Source of the DNA: Clostridia bacterium
Lineage (GTDB): Bacteria > Bacillota > Clostridia > Oscillospirales > CAG-382
Length of the DNA stretch: 64,000 nucleotides
NCBI GenBank assembly: GCA_017399965.1
Contig: JAFQAP010000011.1
Location: forward strand, 80,037-144,036
Direction of reading: 5' to 3'
Under the pieces are notes generated by a model. That model did no database searches and had not been told where the DNA came from. It saw only the letters and a list, made by a program, of their open reading frames with translations. Positions 24,389-32,340 of this stretch are shown here, one piece after another. Within the stretch, counting starts at the first letter, position 1; each line of letters starts with the position of its first letter. A program made the position numbers and the translations under genes.

Positions 24389-26467
24389 ATGGCTAAATAT
24401 ACTTCTGACAAAATTCGTAATATATGTTTGATGGGTCACGGCGGTGACGGTAAGACTTCTCTTGCCGAATCCATGCTTTACCTTTCCAAGGTGACCGACC
24501 GTCTCGGTAAGACTGTAGACGGAAACACCGTAATGGACTTCGACCCCGAAGAGATCAAGCGTACAATGTCCGTTTCCGCTTCTCTCGCCAACTTTGAGTG
24601 GCAGGGCGTAAAGATAAATCTCGTAGATACTCCGGGTACCTTCGATTTCGCAGGTGAAGTTAAGCAGGCGCTCCGCGTTGTAGGAACCGCTATCCTCGTT
24701 GTAGACGGCAAATCCGGTCCCAAGGTCGGTACCGAACTTTGCTGGGATATGGCAGGCAAGCTTCCCAAGGCTTTCTTCGTTAACAAGATGGATGATGAAA
24801 ACGCAAGCTTTGAAAGAGTTTTCGGTCAGCTGCGCGATCTGTTCGGCAATACCGTATGTCCCGTTTTCGTTCCTTACCACGAAGGCAAAGCGGATGTTGG
24901 CTTCTATAACCTTCTTACCGAAGAAGCTTTTACCTTTGATAAGAGCGGCAAGCCCAATCCCGCAACTCTCCCCGCAGATGTGCAGGACACAATGGACCGT
25001 TACAAGAAGATGCTGGACGAGTCCTTGGCAGAAACTTCCGATGAACTTATAGAAAAGGTTCTCTTCAACGAGGAAGCTCTTACCATAGACGAAAAGATCG
25101 GCGCAATGAACGCAGGTCTTATTACCGGTACTATCGCTCCCGTATTCTCCGGTTCCGCTTTCACCCTCGCAGGCGTAAGAACTCTTATGAATATTATCGC
25201 CGCTTCCTTCTCTTCTCCTCATGACCGTCATGATGAGACAATGATCGACAGCGAAGGAAATGCAAAGAAGGTTTCTTCTTCCGAAGAAGGCGATACTTCC
25301 ATATTTGTATTCAAGACCGTTGCAGACCAGTTCGGTAAAAAGAGCTATTTCAAGGTGCTCAACGGCACCCTTAAAAAGGATATGGTGCTTACCAATATTT
25401 CTACCGGTCAGGCAGAAAAGATCGCACGTATCGTAACTATGGCAGGTAAAAAGGAAACCGATGTTGATGAGCTTTGCTTCGGCGATATCGGTGTTACCGT
25501 TAAGCTTGCAAACACCTGCACCAACAACACCCTTTCTTCCAACGCACAGTTGGGCGCAACCTACGCTCCCGTAGAGTTCCCCACTCCTTATCTCAGCATG
25601 GCTCTCGTTCCCAAGGCAAAGGGCGATGAAGACAAGATCTCTTCCGGTATTTCCAAGCTTTTGGAAGAAGACCTTACGGTAAAATACGTAAACAATGCAG
25701 AAACCAAGCAGATGTGCCTGTTCGGTCTGGGCGATATGCACCTTGACGTTATCGTAAGCAAGCTTAAGAACCGCTTCGGCACCAGCGTTGATCTCGCTAC
25801 ACCCAAGGTAGCATACAGAGAAACCATCAAACGTCCCAAGTCCGTTCAGGGTAAACATAAGAAACAGTCCGGCGGACACGGTCAGTACGGCGACGTTAAG
25901 ATCGAATTCTCCCGTCATGATGAAGACGGTCTGCTGTTTACCGAAACCGTTGTAGGCGGTGCAGTTCCCAAGAACTTCTTCCCCGCAATCGAAAAGGGTC
26001 TTCAGGAATCCATGCAGAAGGGCGTTCTTGCGGGATATCCCGTTATCGGTCTTAAGGCTAACCTGTTTGACGGTTCTTACCACGATGTTGACTCTTCCGA
26101 AATGTCCTTCAAACTTGCAGCAAACCTTGCATTCAAAGAAGGTCTTAAGGATAACTCCGTTCTGCTTGAGCCTGTAGGTATGCTTAAAGTTCTTATCCCC
26201 GATAATATGATGGGCGATATCATCGGCGACCTTAACAAGCGCCGCGGCAGAATTGCAGGCACCGATCAGTCTCCCGACCGCAAGGGTTATACTGTTGTAG
26301 AAGCAGAAGTTCCTTCCGCTGAAATGAGCACTTATGCGATCCAGCTTCGTGCTATGACTCAGGGCAGAGGTACATATACCTTTGAATTCCTCAGATACGA
26401 AGAGGCTCCCGCAAACATCGTACAGAAAGTAGTTGAAGAAGCAAAGAAGAATGCTTCAGAAGAATAA
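24389..26467 (+). CDS. Elongation factor G-like translational GTPase (EF-G paralogue)
   Basis: A 692-residue protein with all five EF-G domains. G1 is GHGGDGKTS rather than the GHIDAGKTT of canonical EF-G, G3 is VDTPGTFDF, G4 is VNKMDD, and domain IV/V includes QSGGHGQYGDVKIEF and the GDIIGDLNKRRGRI block. The altered P-loop, a shortened G domain and the missing canonical switch I RGITI (here KRTMSVSAS) place it in the EF-G type II/FusA2-like group common in Clostridia, rather than the main translocase. The role of that group (translocation under stress, recycling) is not settled. Very optimised codons point to high expression. Confidence 0.85.
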   Translation: MAKYTSDKIRNICLMGHGGDGKTSLAESMLYLSKVTDRLGKTVDGNTVMDFDPEEIKRTMSVSASLANFEWQGVKINLVDTPGTFDFAGEVKQALRVVGTAILVVDGKSGPKVGTELCWDMAGKLPKAFFVNKMDDENASFERVFGQLRDLFGNTVCPVFVPYHEGKADVGFYNLLTEEAFTFDKSGKPNPATLPADVQDTMDRYKKMLDESLAETSDELIEKVLFNEEALTIDEKIGAMNAGLITGTIAPVFSGSAFTLAGVRTLMNIIAASFSSPHDRHDETMIDSEGNAKKVSSSEEGDTSIFVFKTVADQFGKKSYFKVLNGTLKKDMVLTNISTGQAEKIARIVTMAGKKETDVDELCFGDIGVTVKLANTCTNNTLSSNAQLGATYAPVEFPTPYLSMALVPKAKGDEDKISSGISKLLEEDLTVKYVNNAETKQMCLFGLGDMHLDVIVSKLKNRFGTSVDLATPKVAYRETIKRPKSVQGKHKKQSGGHGQYGDVKIEFSRHDEDGLLFTETVVGGAVPKNFFPAIEKGLQESMQKGVLAGYPVIGLKANLFDGSYHDVDSSEMSFKLAANLAFKEGLKDNSVLLEPVGMLKVLIPDNMMGDIIGDLNKRRGRIAGTDQSPDRKGYTVVEAEVPSAEMSTYAIQLRAMTQGRGTYTFEFLRYEEAPANIVQKVVEEAKKNASEE

Positions 26468-26505
26468 TTCCACCAGCGAATACCAAGAAATGAGGTTATT
26501 TTCAA

Positions 26506-27915
26506 ATGTCAAGCTTTAAGAGATATTCATTGGCAGCTTTGCTCGCGGCGCTTTTGCTTACCGCAGTTTTGCTGACTTCCTGCGTAAACTTCGATAGTTC
26601 TTCCATTAACGATCTTCCTCCTCTTGATTTTTCGGATGATCCGGTAATAGATGATGAGGTTTCCGAACCTCCTACAAAGGAAGGTTACACCGCGCGTCCC
26701 ACCGTTACTGCTATCGTTAACACCTCTCCCGAGATAGTCGTTATCAGCGGCACTTGTGAAGAAGGCGCAGTTGTTACCGCTACCAGCCCTGTTGATTCTG
26801 TTTCCGTTAATTCCCTTAACGGTTATTACATAATCGAATATGATCTTGACGGCAGAGATTCCCGTTCTCTTTTGGTTACCGCGAAGGTGGACGGCAAAGA
26901 AACCAGCACCGCACGTGAGATCGTTGTTAAGCGCGATGCAATGGCAGAAACCCGTACAGATGAATTTGAAGTTGTTCTCGGTAAGGATGGTTATCTCTTC
27001 TTCCGCGAGACTATAGATAATTATTGCGGCAACAACCTTATCACAGTTTCCGCATTAAACAACTTCCTCAGCAACACTCTTAATGCACAGATCACCGCAC
27101 TTGAAAACCGCGCAGGCGGAAACGAAGTAGAGCTTATCTACGTTCTTATCCCCAACGCTTCCGTTGCATACGGTGAATATCTGCCCGAAGATGCTGAAAA
27201 AGAAACTTATGACACTCTCTATGACCAGATATCCAATGCTCTCAATAAGTCCAACGCTACATTCATAGATATGAAGACTGTTTTCGAGCAGCACAAGGAT
27301 GACGGCTACCTTCTTTATAACAAGACCGATAGCCATATCACCGATTACGCAGGATATCTTGTATATGCAGAGCTTATGAACCATATTGCTCAGAAGTTCC
27401 CCGCAGCCGCTCCTTACGGACTTGATCAGTTCACTATTTCCGAAGAAACTGCGGTTAACGGCGGTAACTTGGCTTCCTACGGTCAGTTGGATCCTTCTTC
27501 TCTCAAGGAGAATTACGTATCCGTTACTCCCAATTTCTCTTTGGATATGGGTGATTCCGCTCACCGTCTTAAGCTCACTACCACCAATTTGATGGATCTT
27601 CAGAAGTATGCGGGCGACGGCAGCTGCCAGATCGTTTCCGATACCGTTGAAGAAGGCAAGACCAACATCCTCAACCGTCTGTACTTCTGTACCGAGCGTG
27701 AAGAGCTTCCTTCCGCTATGATCTATCGTGACGATAGCTCTGCTATATTTGCAGATTATCTCGCAGAACGCTTTAACAACTGTATGCTGGGTGTTTCCGG
27801 CGACTACGTTGTTAACTTTACCGATGCAGGCAGACACGCTTCCGCCGGCAAATCTATCGTTGATTACGTTATCGTTATCATTGATGAAAACAACCTCGAT
27901 CAGCTTGTAAAATAA
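26506..27915 (+). CDS. Lipoprotein with Ig-like domain and AlgX/AlgJ-type SGNH-like domain
   Basis: A 469-residue lipoprotein: signal peptide with lipobox LLTSC (Cys26), an acidic linker, a bacterial Ig-like domain (about 62-148) and a C-terminal domain starting at GKDGYLFF. That phrase, the LIYVLIPNAS strand, NKTDSHITDYAGYLVYAEL (the D-x-H pair) and AMIYRDDSSAIFADYLAERF (block with a candidate nucleophile Ser) follow the order of AlgX/AlgJ/DHHW proteins, which O-acetylate extracellular polysaccharides. Activity is inferred. It lies 38 bases after the EF-G paralogue and ends at a strong terminator, so the two are probably cotranscribed. Confidence 0.72.
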   Translation: MSSFKRYSLAALLAALLLTAVLLTSCVNFDSSSINDLPPLDFSDDPVIDDEVSEPPTKEGYTARPTVTAIVNTSPEIVVISGTCEEGAVVTATSPVDSVSVNSLNGYYIIEYDLDGRDSRSLLVTAKVDGKETSTAREIVVKRDAMAETRTDEFEVVLGKDGYLFFRETIDNYCGNNLITVSALNNFLSNTLNAQITALENRAGGNEVELIYVLIPNASVAYGEYLPEDAEKETYDTLYDQISNALNKSNATFIDMKTVFEQHKDDGYLLYNKTDSHITDYAGYLVYAELMNHIAQKFPAAAPYGLDQFTISEETAVNGGNLASYGQLDPSSLKENYVSVTPNFSLDMGDSAHRLKLTTTNLMDLQKYAGDGSCQIVSDTVEEGKTNILNRLYFCTEREELPSAMIYRDDSSAIFADYLAERFNNCMLGVSGDYVVNFTDAGRHASAGKSIVDYVIVIIDENNLDQLVK

Positions 27916-27933
27916 TTTTCAATAATCAAAAAC

Positions 27934-27967
27934 GCTCCCGTTCTTAATGCAAGAACGGGAGCTTTGT
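27934..27967 (+). terminator. Intrinsic terminator after the AlgX-like lipoprotein gene
   Basis: GCTCCCGTTCTT (27934-27945), loop AATGC, AAGAACGGGAGC (27951-27962), then TTTGTT; a 12-bp perfect stem. Confidence 0.93.
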
Positions 27968-28055
27968 TATTAAGGGAAATAGTCCCATGATTTTTTATGT
28001 TTTTATTATATTTACGTTCAGGTGCGCATATAGAATACGGAAAGGAGTATTTAAT

Positions 28056-29243
28056 ATGAAACGAATAATTATTTTGATTCTTGTTTTTACCTTTTTATTT
28101 CCCGCTTCTGTATACGCTACCGAGGAGAATTCGGTGTTTGATACCACGGAAGCGGAAGATTTCTGGTTTGAGGAAGCCGCCGCTTTTACGGGGGATTTTA
28201 AGGTTAAAAGCGCATATCTCACAGATTATCTTACAGGCGCGGTATTATATGCCAAAAACGAGCAGGAGCGTCTTCCCATTGCTTCGGTAACAAAGATAAT
28301 GACCTCTCTTTTGGTTTTTGAAGCCTTGGAAGCAGAGAAGATATCCTATGAAGAAACGGTAACCGTGAGCGACCACGCGGCGTCTATGGGCGGAAGTCAG
28401 GTCTATCTTGAGCCGGGCGAGCAAATGACGGTAAAGGATCTTATGAAGGCTATGATGATATCTTCTGCAAACGATGCTACCGTCGCCTTGGCAGAGCATG
28501 TGGCGGGAAGCGTGGAAACCTTTGTCAGTATGATGAACAACCGCGCAGCCGCGCTTGGAATGACAAATACTGCCTTTAAAAATCCTCACGGACTTGATGA
28601 GGAAGGACATTACAGCTGTGCAAAAGACGTGGCAGTTATGACACGGGAACTGCTCACACACAAAGATGTGTCCCAATTTACTACCGTCTGGATGGACACT
28701 ATTCGTGACGGCGCGTTCGGACTTTCAAACACGAACAAGCTCATTCGCTATTACAGCGGTGCCACGGGAATGAAGACCGGCTTTACAAACGCTGCGGGAT
28801 TTTGTCTTTCGGGCACTGCCATGCGGGACGGATTGCATCTTATTGCAGTTGTTCTCGGCGGCGAATCCAGCAATGAACGGTTCGGTACGGTAAAGAAAAT
28901 GCTTGATTACGGCTTTGCAAATTATTCTGTGTTCACTCCCGAACATCTGAAGGTAGAGGATATTTTTGTGCCCGGCGGAACGGATAATTATCTTTCCGCA
29001 GATTATACGCCTCCTTCAATGCTTACGGAAAAAGGTGTGGCGGGTGAGATAACCCAGCGCATATCTGTTTTTGAAGATATTTCAGCCCCCGTGGCAAAAG
29101 GTGACAAGGTGGGCAGGGTAGACGTGTACCGTGACGGCGAGCTTATCGCCACCGCAGACCTGACCGCATCGGAGGATATACAGCGCATAGGGTTCGGCGA
29201 ACTGTTTTTAAGAATTTTAAGAACGGCAGTGGGATTTATTTAA
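28056..29243 (+). CDS. D-alanyl-D-alanine carboxypeptidase (S11 family, DacF-like)
   Basis: A penicillin-binding protein that trims the terminal D-Ala from peptidoglycan stem peptides. Signal peptide at 1-21 (MKRIIILILVFTFLFPASVYA); catalytic SxxK in ASVTKIMTSL, SxN in SSANDATVALAEH, and KTG in GMKTGFTNAAGFC. A C-terminal PBP5-type beta domain follows (about 300-380) with a short amphipathic tail (ELFLRILRTAVGFI) that may anchor it to the membrane. The ATG at 28056 has AAAGGAG eight bases ahead; a longer frame start would spoil the signal peptide. Confidence 0.93.
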   Translation: MKRIIILILVFTFLFPASVYATEENSVFDTTEAEDFWFEEAAAFTGDFKVKSAYLTDYLTGAVLYAKNEQERLPIASVTKIMTSLLVFEALEAEKISYEETVTVSDHAASMGGSQVYLEPGEQMTVKDLMKAMMISSANDATVALAEHVAGSVETFVSMMNNRAAALGMTNTAFKNPHGLDEEGHYSCAKDVAVMTRELLTHKDVSQFTTVWMDTIRDGAFGLSNTNKLIRYYSGATGMKTGFTNAAGFCLSGTAMRDGLHLIAVVLGGESSNERFGTVKKMLDYGFANYSVFTPEHLKVEDIFVPGGTDNYLSADYTPPSMLTEKGVAGEITQRISVFEDISAPVAKGDKVGRVDVYRDGELIATADLTASEDIQRIGFGELFLRILRTAVGFI

Positions 29244-29272
29244 TTGACAAAAGCCATAATATAGTATATAAT
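29244..29272 (+). promoter_or_regulatory. Consensus SigA promoter of pgi
   Basis: TTGACA (29244-29249), 17-base spacer, TATAAT (29267-29272); the -35 begins at the base right after the carboxypeptidase stop codon. Confidence 0.93.
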
Positions 29273-29308
29273 GTTTTGAAAATCTTAAAAAGGAAGTTTT
29301 TTTTAATT

Positions 29309-30643
29309 ATGATACGTTTGGAAGATAAATACGCATTGTCGTTTTTAAAGGAAGAGGATATTGCTTCGCTGGCTCCCGCTCTTCAAAAGGCGGACGGCTA
29401 TATACGCAACCGTAACGGCGCAGGCAACGATTTTACCGGTTGGATAGACCTTCCCGTGAATTACGATAAAGGTGAGTTTTCCCGCATTAAAGCGGCTGCA
29501 AAGCGCATTTGCGAAACCAGCGATGCTCTTATCGTTATCGGCATCGGCGGCAGTTATCTTGGCGCAAAGGCGGCAATAGATTTCCTCCGTTCTCCCAATT
29601 ACAACAGTATGAAAAAGGATACACCCGATATTTATTTTACCGGCAACTCTTTTTCGGGCGACGATTTAAAAGAAGTACTCGATGCTTGCGAGGGCAAGCG
29701 CGTTTCCGTTAATGTTATAAGCAAATCCGGCACTACTACCGAAAGCGCTCTTGCTTTCAGATTTATAAGAAGCGAACTGGAAAAGCGCTATACCCGTGAA
29801 GAGCTTAAAGAAAGAATATACTGCACCACCGATAAGGCAAGAGGCGCGCTTAAAAACTTTGCGGATGCGGAAGGTTACGAAACATTTGTAATTCCCGATG
29901 ATATCGGCGGAAGATTTTCCGTACTCACCGCCGTGGGACTTCTTCCCATCGCCGTTGCGGGCTGTGATATAGACAGCCTTATGCAGGGCGCCGCGGATAT
30001 GCGGGAAACCTGCTTTGCAGATGGACTCAATAACGTTGCATACAGATATGCACTTCTCCGTAACGCATTTTATAATCAGGGTAAGCGTATAGAAATTCTC
30101 GCTTCCTACGAAGGTGCTTTCCGTTCTATGGCGGAATGGTGGAAACAGCTTTACGGCGAAAGCGAAGGTAAAGACGGCAAGGGCATTTTCCCTGCATCCG
30201 TTGCATTCTCTACCGATCTCCATTCCTTGGGACAGTTTATCCAGGACGGTTCCCGCACAATGTTCGAAACCGTTGTAAGACAGGAAAAGCCTGTAAACAC
30301 CCTTACCGTTCCTTACGATGAGCTCAATACCGATACCCTTAATTATCTCGCCGGAATGACGATGAACGAAATAAACGACCACGCTATGACAGGCACTCTT
30401 CTTGCTCATCTTGATGGCGGCGTTCCCAATCTTATGCTCACTTATGACAGCAGATGTGAGTATACCCTTGGCGAAATGGTATATTTCTTTGAACTGGCTT
30501 GTGCCGCAAGCGGATATATTTTGGATGTAAATCCCTTCGATCAGCCCGGTGTAGAGGACTATAAACGCAATATGTTTGCACTTTTGGGCAAGCCCGGCTA
30601 CGAAAGTAAAAAAGAAGAATTGGAAAACAAGATGAAAATATAA
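29309..30643 (+). CDS. pgi: Glucose-6-phosphate isomerase
   Basis: Interconverts glucose-6-P and fructose-6-P in glycolysis. Diagnostic blocks are VIGIGGSYLGAKAAIDFL, ISKSGTTTESALAFR (phosphate-binding), GGRFSVLTAVGLLP (PGI signature 1), and NPFDQPGVEDYKRNMFALL (signature 2 with the active-site Lys/His region). It has 444 residues, the compact Firmicutes form. ATG 29309 is chosen because it gives the family start MIRLEDKYAL; a TTG 33 bases upstream would bury the AAAAGGAAG ribosome site, although the spacing from that site to the ATG is long (12). Confidence 0.95.
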   Translation: MIRLEDKYALSFLKEEDIASLAPALQKADGYIRNRNGAGNDFTGWIDLPVNYDKGEFSRIKAAAKRICETSDALIVIGIGGSYLGAKAAIDFLRSPNYNSMKKDTPDIYFTGNSFSGDDLKEVLDACEGKRVSVNVISKSGTTTESALAFRFIRSELEKRYTREELKERIYCTTDKARGALKNFADAEGYETFVIPDDIGGRFSVLTAVGLLPIAVAGCDIDSLMQGAADMRETCFADGLNNVAYRYALLRNAFYNQGKRIEILASYEGAFRSMAEWWKQLYGESEGKDGKGIFPASVAFSTDLHSLGQFIQDGSRTMFETVVRQEKPVNTLTVPYDELNTDTLNYLAGMTMNEINDHAMTGTLLAHLDGGVPNLMLTYDSRCEYTLGEMVYFFELACAASGYILDVNPFDQPGVEDYKRNMFALLGKPGYESKKEELENKMKI

Positions 30644-30651
30644 AAAAACTC

Positions 30652-30680
30652 TTGCTTTTTCGGTTAATATCAAGTAAAAT
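30652..30680 (+). promoter_or_regulatory. Probable promoter of the small P-loop gene
   Basis: TTGCTT (30652-30657), 17-base spacer, TAAAAT (30675-30680), 41 bases before the start codon. Confidence 0.65.
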
Positions 30681-30721
30681 AAGTATGGACACAAAAAGTC
30701 ACAAATAGGAGGCATATCGAT

Positions 30722-31129
30722 ATGATAAAAATGTTGGTCGGACTCAAAGGCTCCGGCAAAACCAAAACTCTCATTGACGAAGTAAAAAAAGCTTCTGAGG
30801 CTTCTACCGGTTCGGTAGTATGCGTTGAATACGGCAGAAACCTTTCTTATAATATAGGTTATGACGTACGTCTTGTAGACGCAAAGGAATATGCGGTTAA
30901 AGACGCAACCACCCTTTACGGCTTTGTTTGCGGTCTTCTCGCAAGCAATCACGACGTTACCGATCTTTTTATAGACAGCGCGCTTAAGATCTGCGGTGAG
31001 GATATTCCTGCTTTTGCAGAATTTCTTGATAAGTTTAATGCTATTCTCGGTGATAATATTCATTGCATGATCACCGCTTCCGTAGAGGAAGACGCTCTTC
31101 CCGAAAGTGCAAAGAAATACATAGGCTAA
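30722..31129 (+). CDS. Small P-loop NTPase-like protein of unknown function
   Basis: A 135-residue protein that begins MIKMLVGLKGSGKTKTLI, a clear Walker A loop at residues 7-14. A weak Walker B-like strand is DLFIDSALK. The rest is too short for a full known ATPase family and I do not recognise a specific one. It looks like a cut-down RecA/AAA-type core and may bind nucleotide without a partner domain. Its stop codon overlaps the ATG of the four-helix membrane protein (TAATG), so the two are translationally coupled and may act together. Confidence 0.7.
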   Translation: MIKMLVGLKGSGKTKTLIDEVKKASEASTGSVVCVEYGRNLSYNIGYDVRLVDAKEYAVKDATTLYGFVCGLLASNHDVTDLFIDSALKICGEDIPAFAEFLDKFNAILGDNIHCMITASVEEDALPESAKKYIG

Positions 31130-31527
31130 TGAAAAAAAGTATAAAAGATATTTTCCTTATCGGATTAAGTGCTTATGCAGTCTTGTCCGTAGGATATATG
31201 CTCTTGGTGCTTTCCGGCATTAGTGACGAAGCGGTGAAAACAATAGCCCTTCTTTTTGGAAAACAGCTTTTGTTTTTGCTTATATACAGCATCGTTCTGG
31301 GCGCATCCTTTTTGGTGTTTGGTATTAAACTTTCTCCCATTGCGGCAAGACTTCTTCATATCGCCGTAACTTATGCGGCTACGGTATGTGTTGTTTTGTT
31401 GCTGGTTTCTTCCGCCGCAAATGCCGCTCAAAAGCTTATTTACGTTGTAATAACCACTGTTTTGTTTGCGGTGGTTTACGGCGTTACCGCTTTGTTCGTC
31501 TATTTATTTAAAAAATATAAAAATTAA
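31129..31527 (+). CDS. Four-helix integral membrane protein of unknown function
   Basis: A 132-residue hydrophobic protein with four predicted TM helices (about 8-32, 42-65, 72-98 and 103-127) and basic ends (MKKSIKD..., FKKYKN). The size and topology recall DUF3021-type proteins but no motif confirms this. The ATG overlaps the preceding stop codon (TAATG); a longer frame reading upstream overlaps the P-loop gene and is not credible. Confidence 0.75.
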   Translation: MKKSIKDIFLIGLSAYAVLSVGYMLLVLSGISDEAVKTIALLFGKQLLFLLIYSIVLGASFLVFGIKLSPIAARLLHIAVTYAATVCVVLLLVSSAANAAQKLIYVVITTVLFAVVYGVTALFVYLFKKYKN

Positions 31528-31531
31528 AGCT

Positions 31532-31563
31532 TTAAGCACCTTCATATCGGGGGTGCTTAATTT
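31532..31563 (+). terminator. Probable terminator after the P-loop/membrane gene pair
   Basis: TTAAGCACC (31532-31540) pairs with GGTGCTTAA (31552-31560), followed by a short TTTAT tract. Confidence 0.6.
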
Positions 31564-31575
31564 ATAGGTATAATT

Positions 31576-31989
31576 ATGAAAGGTTTAAATATAATCGCCG
31601 TTTTTAATAAGGATTTCACCCACGTCCTTATGTGCTACAGAAGAAAAGAGCCGTATAAAGGCAAATATAATTTCGTGGGCGGCAAGATAAAAGACGGAGA
31701 GAACAGTTTGTCTGCAGCTTACCGCGAATTGCGGGAAGAAACGGGAATAACCTCTGCTGATGTTACTCTTAAACATTTTATGGATTTTTCTTACTATCAT
31801 TACGGATTAAAGCTTGAATTTTACGTAGGAAAGCTCGATAAGGATATGTCTGTTTACGGCGATGAAAACGAGCTTTTCTGGATCCCTCTTACAGAAAACT
31901 TTTTCGATACAGACCGTTTCGCAGGCGAAGGCAATATCGGACATATGATGATGATTATAGATATGGAAAAAGAAAAAATATTCGGCTAA
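31576..31989 (+). CDS. NUDIX hydrolase
   Basis: A 137-residue Nudix protein. The 23-residue Nudix box runs from GGKIKDGENS to RELREETGI with all the expected Gly, Glu and Arg positions. FTHVLMCYR near the N-terminus and EENELFW-like DENELFWIPL later fit the MutT/8-oxo-dGTP or ADP-ribose pyrophosphatase subgroup; the true substrate cannot be read from sequence. It follows a weak terminator by 13 bases and has no clear promoter of its own. Confidence 0.88.
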   Translation: MKGLNIIAVFNKDFTHVLMCYRRKEPYKGKYNFVGGKIKDGENSLSAAYRELREETGITSADVTLKHFMDFSYYHYGLKLEFYVGKLDKDMSVYGDENELFWIPLTENFFDTDRFAGEGNIGHMMMIIDMEKEKIFG

Positions 31990-32034
31990 ACACCTCGAAA
32001 ATGCGAAAGCGTTTTTTGGGGAGCCACGACAAAA

Positions 32035-32057
32035 AAGGCTGTCTTATTGACAGCCTT
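32035..32057 (+). repeat. AAGGCTGTC hairpin, left copy
   Basis: AAGGCTGTC (32035-32043), loop TTATT, GACAGCCTT (32049-32057). It differs in one loop base from the copy at 32310-32332 and may also terminate the NUDIX transcript. Confidence 0.75.
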
Positions 32058-32210
32058 TCAATCTGCAGACAAAGTCTGCAGATTGGGCAGAGTGGGACAA
32101 AGACAGGTATTTTTCACGAAAAGCGAGCGTAGGCGTAGTTATCTACGGTAGTCGAGCTTTTCGTGGAAGTGCTTGAAAAAATCAATATTTTTTGTTCCTA
32201 TTTTTAAAAG

Positions 32211-32247
32211 AAAAGTATGCTTCCGTTTTAAAAAAGCATACTTTTTT
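32211..32247 (+). terminator. Terminator-like hairpin inside the structured block
   Basis: AAAAGTATGCTT (32211-32222) pairs with AAGCATACTTTT (32234-32245) around an 11-base loop, continuing into a T-rich tract. Confidence 0.6.
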
Positions 32248-32309
32248 CTTTTGGCTGTTCTTTTTCTTTCTTTTCAAGCACGTAAAGACCGACTTTGTCT
32301 TCGCTCTGA

Positions 32310-32332
32310 AAGGCTGTCTAATTGACAGCCTT
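32310..32332 (+). repeat. AAGGCTGTC hairpin, right copy
   Basis: AAGGCTGTC (32310-32318), loop TAATT, GACAGCCTT (32324-32332), eight bases before the stop codon of the leftward ADP-ribosylglycohydrolase gene; it may end that transcript as well. Confidence 0.75.
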
Positions 32333-32340
32333 TTAACATT

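Larger units (their letters stand above)
31990..32340 (+). other. Gene-free block of nested hairpins
   Basis: No credible gene lies in these 351 bases. They hold five strong stems: 32035-32057; a perfect 11-bp stem AATCTGCAGAC/GTCTGCAGATT (32060-32084); CACGAAAAGC/GCTTTTCGTG (32115-32124 with 32156-32165) enclosing a GTAG/CTAC stem; an 11-bp long-range stem GTGCTTGAAAA (32169-32179) with TTTTCAAGCAC (32271-32281) that encloses AAAAGTATGCTT/AAGCATACTTTT (32211-32245); and 32310-32332. The first and last hairpins are near-identical. It may be a structured RNA or a short non-autonomous element. Confidence 0.6.

Noticed and set aside
24386..26083. A 565-codon minus-strand open frame over the EF-G paralogue
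   Set aside because: An antisense shadow created by optimal codons; the plus strand encodes a clear GTPase.
29666..31063. A 465-codon minus-strand open frame spanning pgi and the P-loop gene
   Set aside because: It crosses a promoter and two well-supported plus-strand genes.
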